Assembly (NCBI RefSeq): GCF_026015985.1
Contig: NZ_CP110389.1
Location: 3,070,001 to 3,134,000 of the forward strand
Length of the DNA stretch: 64,000 bases
Direction: 5' to 3'
Origin: Rhodopseudomonas sp. P2A-2r
Lineage (GTDB): Bacteria; Pseudomonadota; Alphaproteobacteria; Rhizobiales; Xanthobacteraceae
Made by a program: the position numbers and the translations under genes
In this document: piece after piece, positions 46,615 through 55,796 of the stretch
Layout of the letters: each line of letters starts with the position of its first letter
Numbering within the stretch: position 1 is the stretch's first letter
The notes under the pieces: model-generated
Database searches by the model: none
What the model saw: only the letters and a program-made list of their open reading frames with translations
Told to the model about the DNA's origin: nothing

Positions 46615-47934
46615 ATGCAGTTTGACCGTCGGAAGTTCTTGCTTGGAAGCGTCGGTGGCGCAGCAGGTCTGGCATTGCCGGGATTCGGCGCTATGGCGCA
46701 GGCGCCGGCCAGCATCGGCACATTTCCGGACGGCGTCACCGCGGACTCGGTGTTCGTCGGGTTGACCATTCCCCTGACCGGCGTGTTCTCCGGCGATGGC
46801 GGCGATCTCAAGCTCGGCTACGAACTGGCCATCGCGCAGATCAATGCCGGCAGCGACGCCGCAAAGGCCTGGAGCCTGAAAGGCAAGGGTGTGCTCGGTC
46901 GCCAGATCCGCTACAAGGTGTCGGACACCGAAGGCAAGCCGAACCTCGACGTGCAGAGCTCGACGCAGTTCATCCAGCGCGACAAGGCCATTATGGTGTC
47001 GGGCTCGGTGTCGTCAGCCAGCGCCATCGCGCTTGAAGAACTCGCCTCCCGCGAAAAGGTGCTGTACATGGTCGGCATCGCCGGCTCCAACGATATCACC
47101 GGCAAGAACTGCCAGCGCTATGGCTTCCGCTCGCAGCAGAACGCCTACATGGCCGCCAAGGCGCTCGCGCCCGTCGTCGCCAAGGCGCTCGGCAAGAACC
47201 TCAAGGCCGCTTTCCTCGTGCCGGACTACACCTACGGGCACACGGTCTACGACAGCTTCGCCAAGTTCTCGACCGAACAGGGCTGGAAGCAGGTCGCCAA
47301 GGAAGTCGTGCCGCTCGGCACCACCGATTACAGCTCGGCCCTGCTGAACATCGCCAACAGCGGCGCCGACGTGTTCGTCAACATCGCCTTCGGCGGCGAT
47401 GCGGTGGCCTCCACCAAGCAGGCCGAGCAGTTCGGCGTGCTGAAGCGCATGAAGCTGGTGGTGCCCAACCTGTCGTCGTTCCAGGACAAGGAGCTCGGCG
47501 CCGAACTGATGCAGGGCGTCTACGGCAGCTGCGATTTCTGGTGGGGCCTGCAGGACAAATACCCGCTGGCCAAGACGTTCGTGGAAAGCTTCGTCGCCCA
47601 GAACAAGTACTATCCGCGCTGGGGCGCGCATATCGGCTACATGCAGACTTACTTGTGGGCGATGTCGGTTGAGCGCGCCAACACCTTCCATCCGGTCGAG
47701 GTGATCAAGACGATGGAAGCCTCCAAGGCGACGCCCTACGACACCACCATCGGAAAGGTCTACTTCCGCGCCGAGGATCACCAGATGGTGCGGCCGATCC
47801 CGATCCTGCGTGGCAAGGCGCCGGCGGCGATGAAGCATCCGGAAGATTTCTACGATATCGTCGATGTGGTCGATGGCGAAAGCGTGATGAACACGCCGGA
47901 CTTCTTTGGCTGCAAGCTCGGCCCCTATACCTGA
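46615..47934 (+). CDS. Branched-chain amino-acid-type ABC transporter substrate-binding protein
   Basis: A 439-residue family 1-type periplasmic binding protein (Peripla_BP_6). The ATG at 46615 has AGGGG at 46603-46607. The signal has a twin-arginine-like start (DRRKFLLG) and a hydrophobic core ending GAMAQA. The mature protein shows LTIPLTGVFSGDGGDLKLGYELAIAQINA, VSGSVSSASAIALEEL, and VPDYTYGHTVYDSFAKF. A long mature form with FWWGLQDKYP resembles binding proteins for amides or aromatic compounds as much as for Leu/Ile/Val. First gene of the liv-type operon. Confidence 0.9.
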   Translation: MQFDRRKFLLGSVGGAAGLALPGFGAMAQAPASIGTFPDGVTADSVFVGLTIPLTGVFSGDGGDLKLGYELAIAQINAGSDAAKAWSLKGKGVLGRQIRYKVSDTEGKPNLDVQSSTQFIQRDKAIMVSGSVSSASAIALEELASREKVLYMVGIAGSNDITGKNCQRYGFRSQQNAYMAAKALAPVVAKALGKNLKAAFLVPDYTYGHTVYDSFAKFSTEQGWKQVAKEVVPLGTTDYSSALLNIANSGADVFVNIAFGGDAVASTKQAEQFGVLKRMKLVVPNLSSFQDKELGAELMQGVYGSCDFWWGLQDKYPLAKTFVESFVAQNKYYPRWGAHIGYMQTYLWAMSVERANTFHPVEVIKTMEASKATPYDTTIGKVYFRAEDHQMVRPIPILRGKAPAAMKHPEDFYDIVDVVDGESVMNTPDFFGCKLGPYT

Positions 47935-47944
47935 AGGAAATGCA

Positions 47945-48820
47945 ATGCCGAGTTGGCCCGTCCTCATCTCCCAGGCGTTCAACGGTCTGGCCCTCGGCAC
48001 GTTGCTGGCGCTGGTCAGCAGCGGTCTGACGATCATCCTCGGCACGCTCGGCGTGCTCAATTTCGCCCACGGCGCATTGTTCGCCGTGGGCGCCTATACG
48101 GTGTTCGTGGCCCTGCAATACACGTCGTCATTCGTGCTGGCGCTGGCGATCGGCTGCGTGTTCATGCTGGTGGTCGGCTTCCTGCTCGAGCGCATCATTA
48201 TCCGTCTGTTTTACGACCGTCCGCATGAGGACCAGATTCTCGTCACCTACGGAATCGGCATCGTGCTGGTGGAGTGCATCCGCGCCGGCTTCGGTGGCAA
48301 CGCCCAGCGCGTACCGGTGCCGTCATGGGGGCAGGGCGCGACCCAGCTCGGTTTCCTGATCTATCCGACCTATCGCCTGCAGCTGATCGCCATCATCGCC
48401 GGACTGCTGCTCAGTCTCTATCTCGTTCTGTACCGCACCTCGATGGGCCTGGTGGTGCGCGCGGGCATCGAGAATCCCGGCATGGTCGGTATTCTCGGCA
48501 TCAATGTGCGCCGCGCCTTCCTGCTGGTGTTCGCCATCGGCGTCGTCGCCGTCGGGCTCGCCGGCATGCTCTATGCGCCGGTGGTCTCGGTGACGCCCGA
48601 TATGGGCGCCAATTTCATGGCCCAGTCCTTTGTGGTGATCGTGCTCGGCGGCCTTGGCTCGTTCCCGGGCGCGGTGGTCGGCGGGCTCATCGCCGGTGAG
48701 ATCATCAGCCTGACCAGCGCCTTCAACTCCTCCTATTCGGAAGTCATGCTCTACGCGCTGATGGCCCTGCTGCTGGTGCTGCGTCCGCAGGGCCTGTTCG
48801 GTTCGGAAGGTCGGGTATGA
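47945..48820 (+). CDS. Branched-chain ABC transporter permease (LivH type)
   Basis: A 291-residue permease with about eight helices: FNGLALGTLLALVSSGLTIILGTLGVLNFAHGALFAVGAY (LivH signature GxxNFAHG), and GILGINVRRAFLLVFAIGVVAVGLAGMLYAPV. The coupling region is QSFVVIVLGGLGSFPGAVVGGLIAGE. The ATG at 47945 follows the binding-protein stop by 10 bp with AAGGA ahead. Its stop overlaps the next gene (ATGA). Confidence 0.92.
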   Translation: MPSWPVLISQAFNGLALGTLLALVSSGLTIILGTLGVLNFAHGALFAVGAYTVFVALQYTSSFVLALAIGCVFMLVVGFLLERIIIRLFYDRPHEDQILVTYGIGIVLVECIRAGFGGNAQRVPVPSWGQGATQLGFLIYPTYRLQLIAIIAGLLLSLYLVLYRTSMGLVVRAGIENPGMVGILGINVRRAFLLVFAIGVVAVGLAGMLYAPVVSVTPDMGANFMAQSFVVIVLGGLGSFPGAVVGGLIAGEIISLTSAFNSSYSEVMLYALMALLLVLRPQGLFGSEGRV

Positions 48821-50691
48821 GCGACCTCTGGTCCAGGTCCGTGCGCACCTATCTTCCCGAACTGGGGGTTTTGCTGGCGCTGGTTGCGGCGCCCGTCCTG
48901 CTGCCGCATCTGGGATTCTCCCAGGACTTGCTGAGCCGGGTGCTGAACTGGGGCTTGTTCGGCCTCGGCTTCGATATCCTGTTCGGACTGACCGGCCTGC
49001 TGTCATTCGGCCAGGCGGCATTTTACGGCGTCGGCGGTTTCGTCACCGCCTACCTGCTGGTGTCCGGAACGCTCGGCAGCGTATGGCTGGCGCTGCTGGC
49101 GGGAACGCTGGCCGCGGGTGTGTTCGGGCTGCTGGTCGGCTGGCTCGCGGTGCGGCGGATCGGAATCTACTTCACGATGATCACCCTGGCATTCGGCCAG
49201 ATGGCCTATTTCATCGAGAACTCGCCGCTGTCGAACTACACCGGCGGCGAGAACGGAATAGCCGGCGTTCCCGTGCCGGTGCTCGGCTTCGGCGCCAGCG
49301 CGCTGCGCATCAGCGCCGGCATGCCGATGTACGTGCTGTTCGCCGTGATCTTCTTTGCCGGTTATGTGCTGGCGCGCCGCATCGTCGCGTCGCCGGTCGG
49401 CGCCATCCTGCGCGCGATCAAGGAGAACACCGGCCGCGTGGCAATGCTTGGACACCATGTCCCGGCCTACAAGCTGACCGCCTTCGTCATCGCCGCGCTT
49501 TACGCCGGGCTTGCCGGCGGCTTGTTGGGCACGTTTCAGAGCTACATGCCGCCGGATGCGTTCTCGCTGGAGCACTCCGGGCAACTCGTCGTGCAGACCA
49601 TCGTCGGCGGCGCCGGGACGCTGATCGGGCCGCTGCTCGGTGCCGCGGTCTGGCTGTGGCTGCGCGACAATCTGCAATTGATCCCCGGTCTTGCGACATT
49701 GTGGAAGCTGGTGCTCGGCATTGCCTTCATCCTTCTGGTGATCGGATTGCGGCGGGGCATTGGTGGCGAGATCGCGCATTGGTGGAGCGAGCGGCGTAAC
49801 CTCGCCAGGTTGCGCGCCGCGGAGGCCAGGACAGAGGCTATCGAGGCGGGCGTAGTTGTCGCCACGGGCGCAAGGCGACCTGTCGACATCACCCTGCCGT
49901 TGCCGGCGGCGGCGACCGGCACCGACGACATTGCCCTCGAGGCGTGCGCGCTGGCGCGGCACTATGGTGGCCTCAAGGCTGTCGACGGCGTCTCGTTCAA
50001 GGTGCGTCGTGGCACCATCCATGCGGTTATCGGCCCCAATGGCGCCGGCAAGAGCACGTTGTTCAAGATGCTGCTCGACGAGGTCAGCCCGTCAGCGGGC
50101 GAGGTGCGGCTGTTCGGCCAGAAGCTGTCCGGTGTCGGCGTCAGCCGGGCCGCCCAGCTTGGCGTGGCCAAGAGCAACCAGCTGAACCAGCTCTTCGCCA
50201 ACCTGTCGGTGCGCAAGAACCTGCGTATCGCGGCACTGGCCCGCCAGCGTGGAGCGTGGCGGCTCGACCTGTGGCGTCGGGCCGACAGCCTGCCCGCGGT
50301 GGAGCAGCAGATCGAAGCCATCGTGGCGCTGCTCGATCTCGGCGATCGCGCCGATACGCCGGCGCATATTCTGGCCTATGGCGAGAAGCGGCGGCTGGAG
50401 ATCGGCATGGCGCTGGCCACCAGTCCGAACGTGCTGCTACTTGACGAACCGCTTGCCGGCATGAGCCCCGCCGAGCGGGTTTCCACCTGTGCGTTGATCC
50501 GCGATATCGCCCGCGCGAGGACCGTGGTCATCGTCGAACACGATCTCGATGCGATCTTCGAACTGGCCGAGCGCATCACCGTGCTCTACGAGGGCCGGCT
50601 GCTCGCCGACGGCTCGGCGGATGACATTCGGCGCAATGCGGCCGTGCAGGACGCCTACCTGGGAGGGTTGCACGCACATGAGCCTGCTTGA
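48817..50691 (+). CDS. LivM permease fused to LivG ATPase
   Basis: A 624-residue fusion. Residues about 1-320 are a LivM-type permease (DILFGLTGLLSFGQAAFYGVGG, LTAFVIAALYAGLAGGLLGTFQSYM, TLIGPLLGAA). A cytoplasmic linker of about 55 residues follows (WWSERRNLARLRAAEARTEAIE). From about 375 comes an ABC ATPase with Walker A GPNGAGKST, Q-loop KSNQLNQLF, signature LAYGEKRRLEIGMAL, Walker B NVLLLDEPLAGM and switch VEHDLD. Such livM-livG fusions are known in alphaproteobacteria. It overlaps livH and the second ATPase gene. Confidence 0.92.
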   Translation: MSDLWSRSVRTYLPELGVLLALVAAPVLLPHLGFSQDLLSRVLNWGLFGLGFDILFGLTGLLSFGQAAFYGVGGFVTAYLLVSGTLGSVWLALLAGTLAAGVFGLLVGWLAVRRIGIYFTMITLAFGQMAYFIENSPLSNYTGGENGIAGVPVPVLGFGASALRISAGMPMYVLFAVIFFAGYVLARRIVASPVGAILRAIKENTGRVAMLGHHVPAYKLTAFVIAALYAGLAGGLLGTFQSYMPPDAFSLEHSGQLVVQTIVGGAGTLIGPLLGAAVWLWLRDNLQLIPGLATLWKLVLGIAFILLVIGLRRGIGGEIAHWWSERRNLARLRAAEARTEAIEAGVVVATGARRPVDITLPLPAAATGTDDIALEACALARHYGGLKAVDGVSFKVRRGTIHAVIGPNGAGKSTLFKMLLDEVSPSAGEVRLFGQKLSGVGVSRAAQLGVAKSNQLNQLFANLSVRKNLRIAALARQRGAWRLDLWRRADSLPAVEQQIEAIVALLDLGDRADTPAHILAYGEKRRLEIGMALATSPNVLLLDEPLAGMSPAERVSTCALIRDIARARTVVIVEHDLDAIFELAERITVLYEGRLLADGSADDIRRNAAVQDAYLGGLHAHEPA

Positions 50692-51382
50692 GATCGATCG
50701 GATCAACACGCTGTATGGCGATTCCCATGTCCTGTTCGATCTGTCGATGCGGGTCGAGCAGGGCGAAGTCGTCGCGCTCCTCGGTCGCAACGGCGCCGGC
50801 AAGACCACGACGCTGCGCTCGATCATGGGCGTGCTGGCGCCGCGTAGCGGCAGCATTCGTCTCGATGGCAAGCAGATCGGGGGATTGCCGCCGTCGGCCA
50901 TCGCCAGCATGGGCGTGCAACTGGTCCCCGAGGAGCGCGCCATCTTCGGCGGGCTGACCGTCGAGGAAAACCTGCGCATCGCGGCACTGACTGCGCCGGA
51001 CGCCTGGTCGTTCGAGCGGATCTATGCGGTCTTCCCGCGGCTCAAGGAGCGGCGCAAATCCCATGGGCGAACCCTGTCCGGCGGCGAGCAGCAGATGCTG
51101 GCGATCGCACGGGCGCTGATCCGGGACGCACGCATTATCCTTCTGGATGAGCCATTCGAGGGACTTGCACCGCTGATTGTGCGCGATCTGGTCGAGGTCG
51201 CGCGTAACCTGGCTGCTGAAGGCCGGACCATGATCGTGGTCGAGCAGAACGTCGCGGCCGCGCTGAGCTTTGCGAACCGCGTCTACGGCATCAACAACGG
51301 TCATGTTGTGTTCGAGGGGACGCCTGCCGACATCACAGCCAATCCCAGGCTGATGAGCGACTTCCTTGGTGTCGCCGGCTGA
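50678..51382 (+). CDS. Branched-chain ABC transporter ATP-binding protein (LivF type)
   Basis: A 234-residue ATPase: Walker A GRNGAGKTT, Q-loop VPEERAIFGGLTVEENL (LivF-specific), signature LSGGEQQMLAIARAL, Walker B IILLDEPFEGLAP, switch VEQNV. The ATG at 50678 lies inside the end of the fusion gene (14-bp overlap) with GGGAGGG at 50661-50667. It completes a five-domain importer encoded by four genes. It probably imports a nitrogenous substrate or product of the neighbouring nitrilase; that link is inference. Confidence 0.93.
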   Translation: MSLLEIDRINTLYGDSHVLFDLSMRVEQGEVVALLGRNGAGKTTTLRSIMGVLAPRSGSIRLDGKQIGGLPPSAIASMGVQLVPEERAIFGGLTVEENLRIAALTAPDAWSFERIYAVFPRLKERRKSHGRTLSGGEQQMLAIARALIRDARIILLDEPFEGLAPLIVRDLVEVARNLAAEGRTMIVVEQNVAAALSFANRVYGINNGHVVFEGTPADITANPRLMSDFLGVAG

Positions 51383-51644
51383 TCGGTGCGGCCCCCTTGC
51401 GGCAGCTGTGGACAATTCACTGTCCGGGGCGGAGACTGCCACCGGCGTGTTACAGATTGCCGCCGCGATCCTCGCCTGGGAATTGATGGTTGACCGAACC
51501 GATGATCGACTGCCTTAGATGGCCTGTGGATGATTGCGATCCGAGCAATTGGTGGTCCAGCCTTAGTTTTCCTGTAACAAGTTACCATTAGCACTCCGCC
51601 CGCACCGCCGATCAATCGATGTCGGAGCAAAACTGGAGCGGACC

Positions 51645-52019
51645 ATGAAATATCTCAGTTACGCCTACCGCTTCGCGTCGAACTTCGCCTTTCTGGCGAT
51701 GGTCTATTTCAGCCTCAACTTCAATATCAGCTACCAGCAGCGGGCGATTCTCGCCGGTCTGATCATGGGCTACGCGGTGATGCGCGGGGTATCGGCGCTG
51801 CGCAGCTTCTACTTTTTCAAGTGCATCGAGCGCCTTGAGCTCGAAGCGCGGCGGCTCGGCGGTCTCTCCGGGGAGGGGCCGGCGGCGGCTCTCGCGCGCC
51901 GCGGCATCGTCAAGGAAGTGGTGGAGCTGCGCCAGTCCGGCGAGATGAAGGCCTATATCGACCTGCTGTTCCTCAGCCTGATCGTGATCCTCTGCGTGAC
52001 CAAGATCACCACCGCCTGA
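51645..52019 (+). CDS. Small membrane protein, function unknown
   Basis: A 124-residue protein with three hydrophobic segments (FASNFAFLAMVYFSLNF, AILAGLIMGYAVMRGVSAL, YIDLLFLSLIVILCVTKI) and a charged helical loop (CIERLELEARRLGGLSG, IVKEVVELRQSGEMKA). The ATG follows AACTGGAGCGGACC. No family is recognised. It ends 4 bp before the convergent polysaccharide deacetylase gene. Composition and ribosome site support a real gene. Confidence 0.65.
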   Translation: MKYLSYAYRFASNFAFLAMVYFSLNFNISYQQRAILAGLIMGYAVMRGVSALRSFYFFKCIERLELEARRLGGLSGEGPAAALARRGIVKEVVELRQSGEMKAYIDLLFLSLIVILCVTKITTA

Positions 52020-52022
52020 CGC

Positions 52023-53342
52023 TCAGTGTGCGCCGATCGGACCCGGCTGCAGGCCCGGGCTGGTCACCGGCATGCTGCCGGGAATGGCGCGCCGCGCGGC
52101 GCCCGCTTCGATGGAAATCGGTCGCGCAAGATTGTCAGCGCGCGCCGGCGATGCGGCAGGCGTCTGCCGCGCCTGACGCGGCATCGGCACCATCGCCTTG
52201 ATCGGCACGTTGCTGCGCTCGCCGATCTGGAACAGGTCCTGCGCTGGCACCGGCAAGGTGTCCTTGCCGAACATCGGCTCGAGCGTCGTCGGCCGCGGCC
52301 ATGGCGCGGCTTCCGGCAGCGGCACGGCACCGCGCGCCAGCCGGCGCAGCCGCAGGCTGTTGAAGGATTCCGGCAACGAGGTCACTTGGTCTGTGGCGAA
52401 GGCCGCGGGAGCGGGCAACATGGTCGCATCGGCAAAGGCAAAGCTCGGCACCTTCTGCCAGCGCGAGATGGCCACCGTTTCCGAGGTCGGATGCAACTGC
52501 CATTGCTGCGGAGTGGTCGGCGTCTTCGGTCGGTCGGGGGTCGCTGCCACCACATGGACGATCCGATAGCCGCCGGCCTTCAGGTCGGCCAGGATCTGCG
52601 GCAGCGCTGCCACGGTGCGGGCCTGGATATCGTGCAGCAGCAGGATGCCCTTGCCCTTGGCCGCGATCCGCGACATCGCCAGATCGTGAACCGTCTTCGA
52701 CGACACGTGGCGCCAGTCGTCAGCCGGAAAATCGGCGCTCCACACCTGCAGGCCCTGGGATCTTGCGTAGTCCTCGACCAGGTCGGCGCGGAGCAGGCCG
52801 GGAATCCGGAAGAAAGGCGACAGCTGCGCGGGGTCGCCGAGCGCCGCTTTGACCGATGCGATGCCGTCGTCCATCTCCTGCCTGGCTTGGTCGAGCGGCA
52901 TGCGGTTCATGCTTAGCGGATGGTTCTGGCTATGGGTGCCCACGCTGTGGCCGGCGGCGATCAGCTTCCGCACCCCTTCGGGATATTCCCGGGCCATGCG
53001 GCCGATCGCGAAGAACGTTGCCTTGACGCATTGCTCGGCGAGGATCGCCAGCACCGCGTTGCTGTATTTCGGGATCGGGCCGTCGTCGAAGGTCAGCACC
53101 ACCTCGTGGTCTTCGAGCGGCAGTGTTTCCCGGTACTGCATGGTGCCGATGATCGGATGTTCGGTCGGATCGACCACGATGGTGCGCGAGGTGCCGAGCG
53201 CGCCGGGATTGCCGGGGCAGTCGGCCGCTATGGCCGTGCGAGCGGTGGCCAGCGTCATCCCGGCGAGCAGACACAGCGTCAGCCGTGTTGTCCGTTGACC
53301 CGTCCCCACTCTCGTCATCACGCGATCCGTCACTCTGTCCAT
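52023..53342 (-). CDS. Exported polysaccharide deacetylase (carbohydrate esterase 4) with long C-terminal tail
   Basis: A 439-residue protein. A signal-like hydrophobic N terminus is followed by the NodB domain (about residues 75-270): HEVVLTFDDGP (catalytic Asp and metal Asp), VGTHSQNHPLS (metal His pair), FFRIPG (Arg loop), DDWRH and ILLLHDIQ (catalytic His). A disordered Pro/Ala-rich extension of about 165 residues follows. It would deacetylate a cell-wall or envelope N-acetylglucosamine polymer. It lies 72 bp downstream of a paralogue on the same strand, so probably one transcript. An ATG at 53318 is an alternative start. Confidence 0.87.
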   Translation of the reverse strand: MDRVTDRVMTRVGTGQRTTRLTLCLLAGMTLATARTAIAADCPGNPGALGTSRTIVVDPTEHPIIGTMQYRETLPLEDHEVVLTFDDGPIPKYSNAVLAILAEQCVKATFFAIGRMAREYPEGVRKLIAAGHSVGTHSQNHPLSMNRMPLDQARQEMDDGIASVKAALGDPAQLSPFFRIPGLLRADLVEDYARSQGLQVWSADFPADDWRHVSSKTVHDLAMSRIAAKGKGILLLHDIQARTVAALPQILADLKAGGYRIVHVVAATPDRPKTPTTPQQWQLHPTSETVAISRWQKVPSFAFADATMLPAPAAFATDQVTSLPESFNSLRLRRLARGAVPLPEAAPWPRPTTLEPMFGKDTLPVPAQDLFQIGERSNVPIKAMVPMPRQARQTPAASPARADNLARPISIEAGAARRAIPGSMPVTSPGLQPGPIGAH

Positions 53343-53414
53343 TGCAAATCGAAGCTAGCGGCAGGGCGATGAACGCCCGCTTAATCATATCGGCGATTGC
53401 CGGGTTTTCGGCGC

Positions 53415-54224
53415 CTACGGGGCCGGTTTCCGGGCCGCCGTTTTGTCGACGCTGGCGGCCACGATGTTCACGACACGGTAGTTGTTGTCGCGGAGATAGC
53501 GCAGGAAATCGGGCATCATCGCGGCGGTCTGGGCCTTGGTGTCGTGAAACAGGATGATTCCCCGATGCGCGGCCTGCAGCCGGTCGGTGATCAGCTTCAA
53601 TTCCTGCTGCGGCGTCATCTTGTTCCAGTCGCTGGCCCAGAAGTCCGCGCCGAACACGGCAATATTGCGTTTTTGCAGCTCCTCGAGCAGCGCCGGAGTC
53701 GATGAAAAATAGGGGAAGCGGAAGAACGGCGTGGTCGGCACGCTGTTGCTCGGCTTGCCCTGCAGCGCAGTCTCGTCGGCCGCGATGCCGCGCTCGATCT
53801 GGTCGATCGCCGCAGCCTGGCTGATCTCGCCGAGATTGGCGTGGGACCAAGTGTGATGCCCGATGGTGTGGCCGTCTGCCGCCATCCGCCGCACCAGCGC
53901 CGGATGTGCCGCCGCACTCTGGCCGATCAGGAAGAACGTCGCATGGACGCATTCGCGCGCCAGCGCGTCGAGGATCTTTCCGGTGGTCGGCGGATTGGGG
54001 CCGTCATCGAAGGTCAGCACCACCTCATGGTCCGCCAGCGGCAGGGTCTGCGGAAAGCTCTGCAGGCCGACGCGCGGAGTGGCGGCCGGATCCACCGTCA
54101 TAACGCGGGCGGTGCCCAGCGCGTCCTTACGCGGGCAGTCGGCGGCCTGCGCGGCGGCGGTGCAGGCGATCAGGACAGCAATGGCAATCTTCAACACGAT
54201 CAAGTTACTTTCCCGGCCGATCAT
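53415..54224 (-). CDS. Exported polysaccharide deacetylase (carbohydrate esterase 4)
   Basis: About 269 residues from the ATG at 54224; start choice is uncertain, with alternatives at 54266 or a TTG nearer the signal. The signal peptide is KIAIAVLIACTAAAQA. The NodB domain shows VVLTFDDGPN, IGHHTWSHANL, FFRFPYF, WASDWNKM and GIILFHDT, so all five CE4 motifs are present. The first mature residues (ADCPRKDALGTARVMTVDP) closely parallel the downstream deacetylase, pointing to tandem duplication. Divergent from mgtE. Confidence 0.87.
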   Translation of the reverse strand: MIGRESNLIVLKIAIAVLIACTAAAQAADCPRKDALGTARVMTVDPAATPRVGLQSFPQTLPLADHEVVLTFDDGPNPPTTGKILDALARECVHATFFLIGQSAAAHPALVRRMAADGHTIGHHTWSHANLGEISQAAAIDQIERGIAADETALQGKPSNSVPTTPFFRFPYFSSTPALLEELQKRNIAVFGADFWASDWNKMTPQQELKLITDRLQAAHRGIILFHDTKAQTAAMMPDFLRYLRDNNYRVVNIVAASVDKTAARKPAP

Positions 54225-54371
54225 CGCGCGCGCCGCACATTTCCGATTGCGCTTGGCCTTGCCCATTGAGTAATGCCAGATGCGGCTTCGGGTTCGTTCT
54301 CGTCGATGGATAGCGCGTTTTGTCGAGACCGCGCTAGTTCCGCAATTGCATTCAAACCGGCGAGGTACGGC

Positions 54372-55787
54372 ATGGCTGATGGGACCGAGCTCGCCGTGCT
54401 GGAAAAGGTGCCCCACCACCTGCCGATGCGCGACGATCATGGCGAATTGCGGTCCGAATTCGTCGCGGCGGTGTCGCGTGCGATCGAGGCGGCCGACAGC
54501 GCGTTCCTGCGCGAGATCGTCGGCGAACTGCATGAGGCCGACCTTGGCGACCTGATCGAGGCGCTCGACGCCGACGAGCGCGTCAGCCTGGTGGAGCTCA
54601 CCGGCGCCGACTTCGACTTTTCCGCGCTCAACGAAGTCGACGATGCCGTGCGCGAAGAGATCCTCGAGGAACTCGAGCCGGAGACCGTCGCCGAGGGCAT
54701 GCGCGAGCTGGAATCCGACGATGCCGTCGAGCTGCTCGAAGGCATGGACGAGGAGGACCAGGACGAGATCCTCGACAAGCTGCCGCAATCCGAGCGCATC
54801 GCCATCGAGCGCAGCCTGGACTATCCGGAAAATTCCGCCGGACGGCGGATGCAGACCGAATTCATCGCGGTGCCGCCGGACTGGAATGTCGGGCAGGCCA
54901 TCGACTACATGCGCGACACCGCGGACCTGCCGGACCGGTTCTATGAAATCTACGCGGTGGACGGCGACAGCCGCTGGCAGGGCGCGGTGTCGCTGGACGC
55001 ACTGCTGCGCTCGCGCCGGCCGGTGCCGCTGGCGGACCTGATCGACGAGGATCGCCGCCGCGTCTCGGTCAACGACGACCAGGAGGAAGTGGCGCGGATG
55101 TTCGGCAAGTACAACCTTGTCGCCGCGCCGGTGCTGGATTCCGACAACCGGCTGGTCGGTGTCATCACCATCGACGACGTGGTCGACGTCATCGAGGAGG
55201 AGGCCGACGAAGACCTCAAGGCGCTGGGCGGCGTCACGTCGGACGAAGAACTGTCTGACAGTTTCTGGACCATCGCCAAGGGGCGGTTCAGCTGGCTGAT
55301 CGTCAACCTCGCAACCGCGTTTCTGGCCTCGTCGGTGCTCGGCCTGTTCGAGGGCCAGCTGGAGCAGATGGTGGCGCTGGCCGTGCTGGCGCCGATCGTC
55401 GCCAGCCAGGGCGGCAATGCCGCGACCCAGACCATGACCGTGGCGGTGCGGGCGCTGGCGACCCGCGAGCTCAACCCCAACAACGCCACGCGCCTGGTCA
55501 TCCGCGAAGGCCTGGTCGGCCTGATCAACGGCATCGCCTTTGCCGTCATCACCGGCATTGCCGCGGTGGCCTGGTTCAGGATTCCGGCGCTCGGCGTGGT
55601 CATCGGCCTCGCCATGCTGGTCAATCTGGTCGCCGGCGCGTTGGGCGGCATCCTGATTCCGATGGTGCTGGAAAAGGTCAAGGCCGATCCGGCGGTGGCG
55701 TCGGGCACCTTCGTCACCACGGTCACCGACGTGGTCGGCTTCTTCGCCTTCCTCGGCATCGCCACATTGTGGTTCGGGCTGAAGTAG
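54372..55787 (+). CDS. mgtE: Magnesium transporter MgtE
   Basis: A 471-residue Mg2+ channel. The ATG at 54372 has GAGG at 54362-54365; the open frame extends upstream without a ribosome site. It has an acidic N-terminal MgtE_N superhelix (LHEADLGDLIEALDADER, LEGMDEEDQDEILDKLP), two CBS domains (about 155-270, ending GVITIDDVVDVIEEE) and five membrane helices. The pore signature is APIVASQGGNAATQTMTVAVRALA. Cytosolic Mg2+ binding to the N and CBS domains gates the pore. Convergent with the SulP gene (9-bp gap). Confidence 0.95.
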   Translation: MADGTELAVLEKVPHHLPMRDDHGELRSEFVAAVSRAIEAADSAFLREIVGELHEADLGDLIEALDADERVSLVELTGADFDFSALNEVDDAVREEILEELEPETVAEGMRELESDDAVELLEGMDEEDQDEILDKLPQSERIAIERSLDYPENSAGRRMQTEFIAVPPDWNVGQAIDYMRDTADLPDRFYEIYAVDGDSRWQGAVSLDALLRSRRPVPLADLIDEDRRRVSVNDDQEEVARMFGKYNLVAAPVLDSDNRLVGVITIDDVVDVIEEEADEDLKALGGVTSDEELSDSFWTIAKGRFSWLIVNLATAFLASSVLGLFEGQLEQMVALAVLAPIVASQGGNAATQTMTVAVRALATRELNPNNATRLVIREGLVGLINGIAFAVITGIAAVAWFRIPALGVVIGLAMLVNLVAGALGGILIPMVLEKVKADPAVASGTFVTTVTDVVGFFAFLGIATLWFGLK

Positions 55788-55796
55788 CCTTCACCA

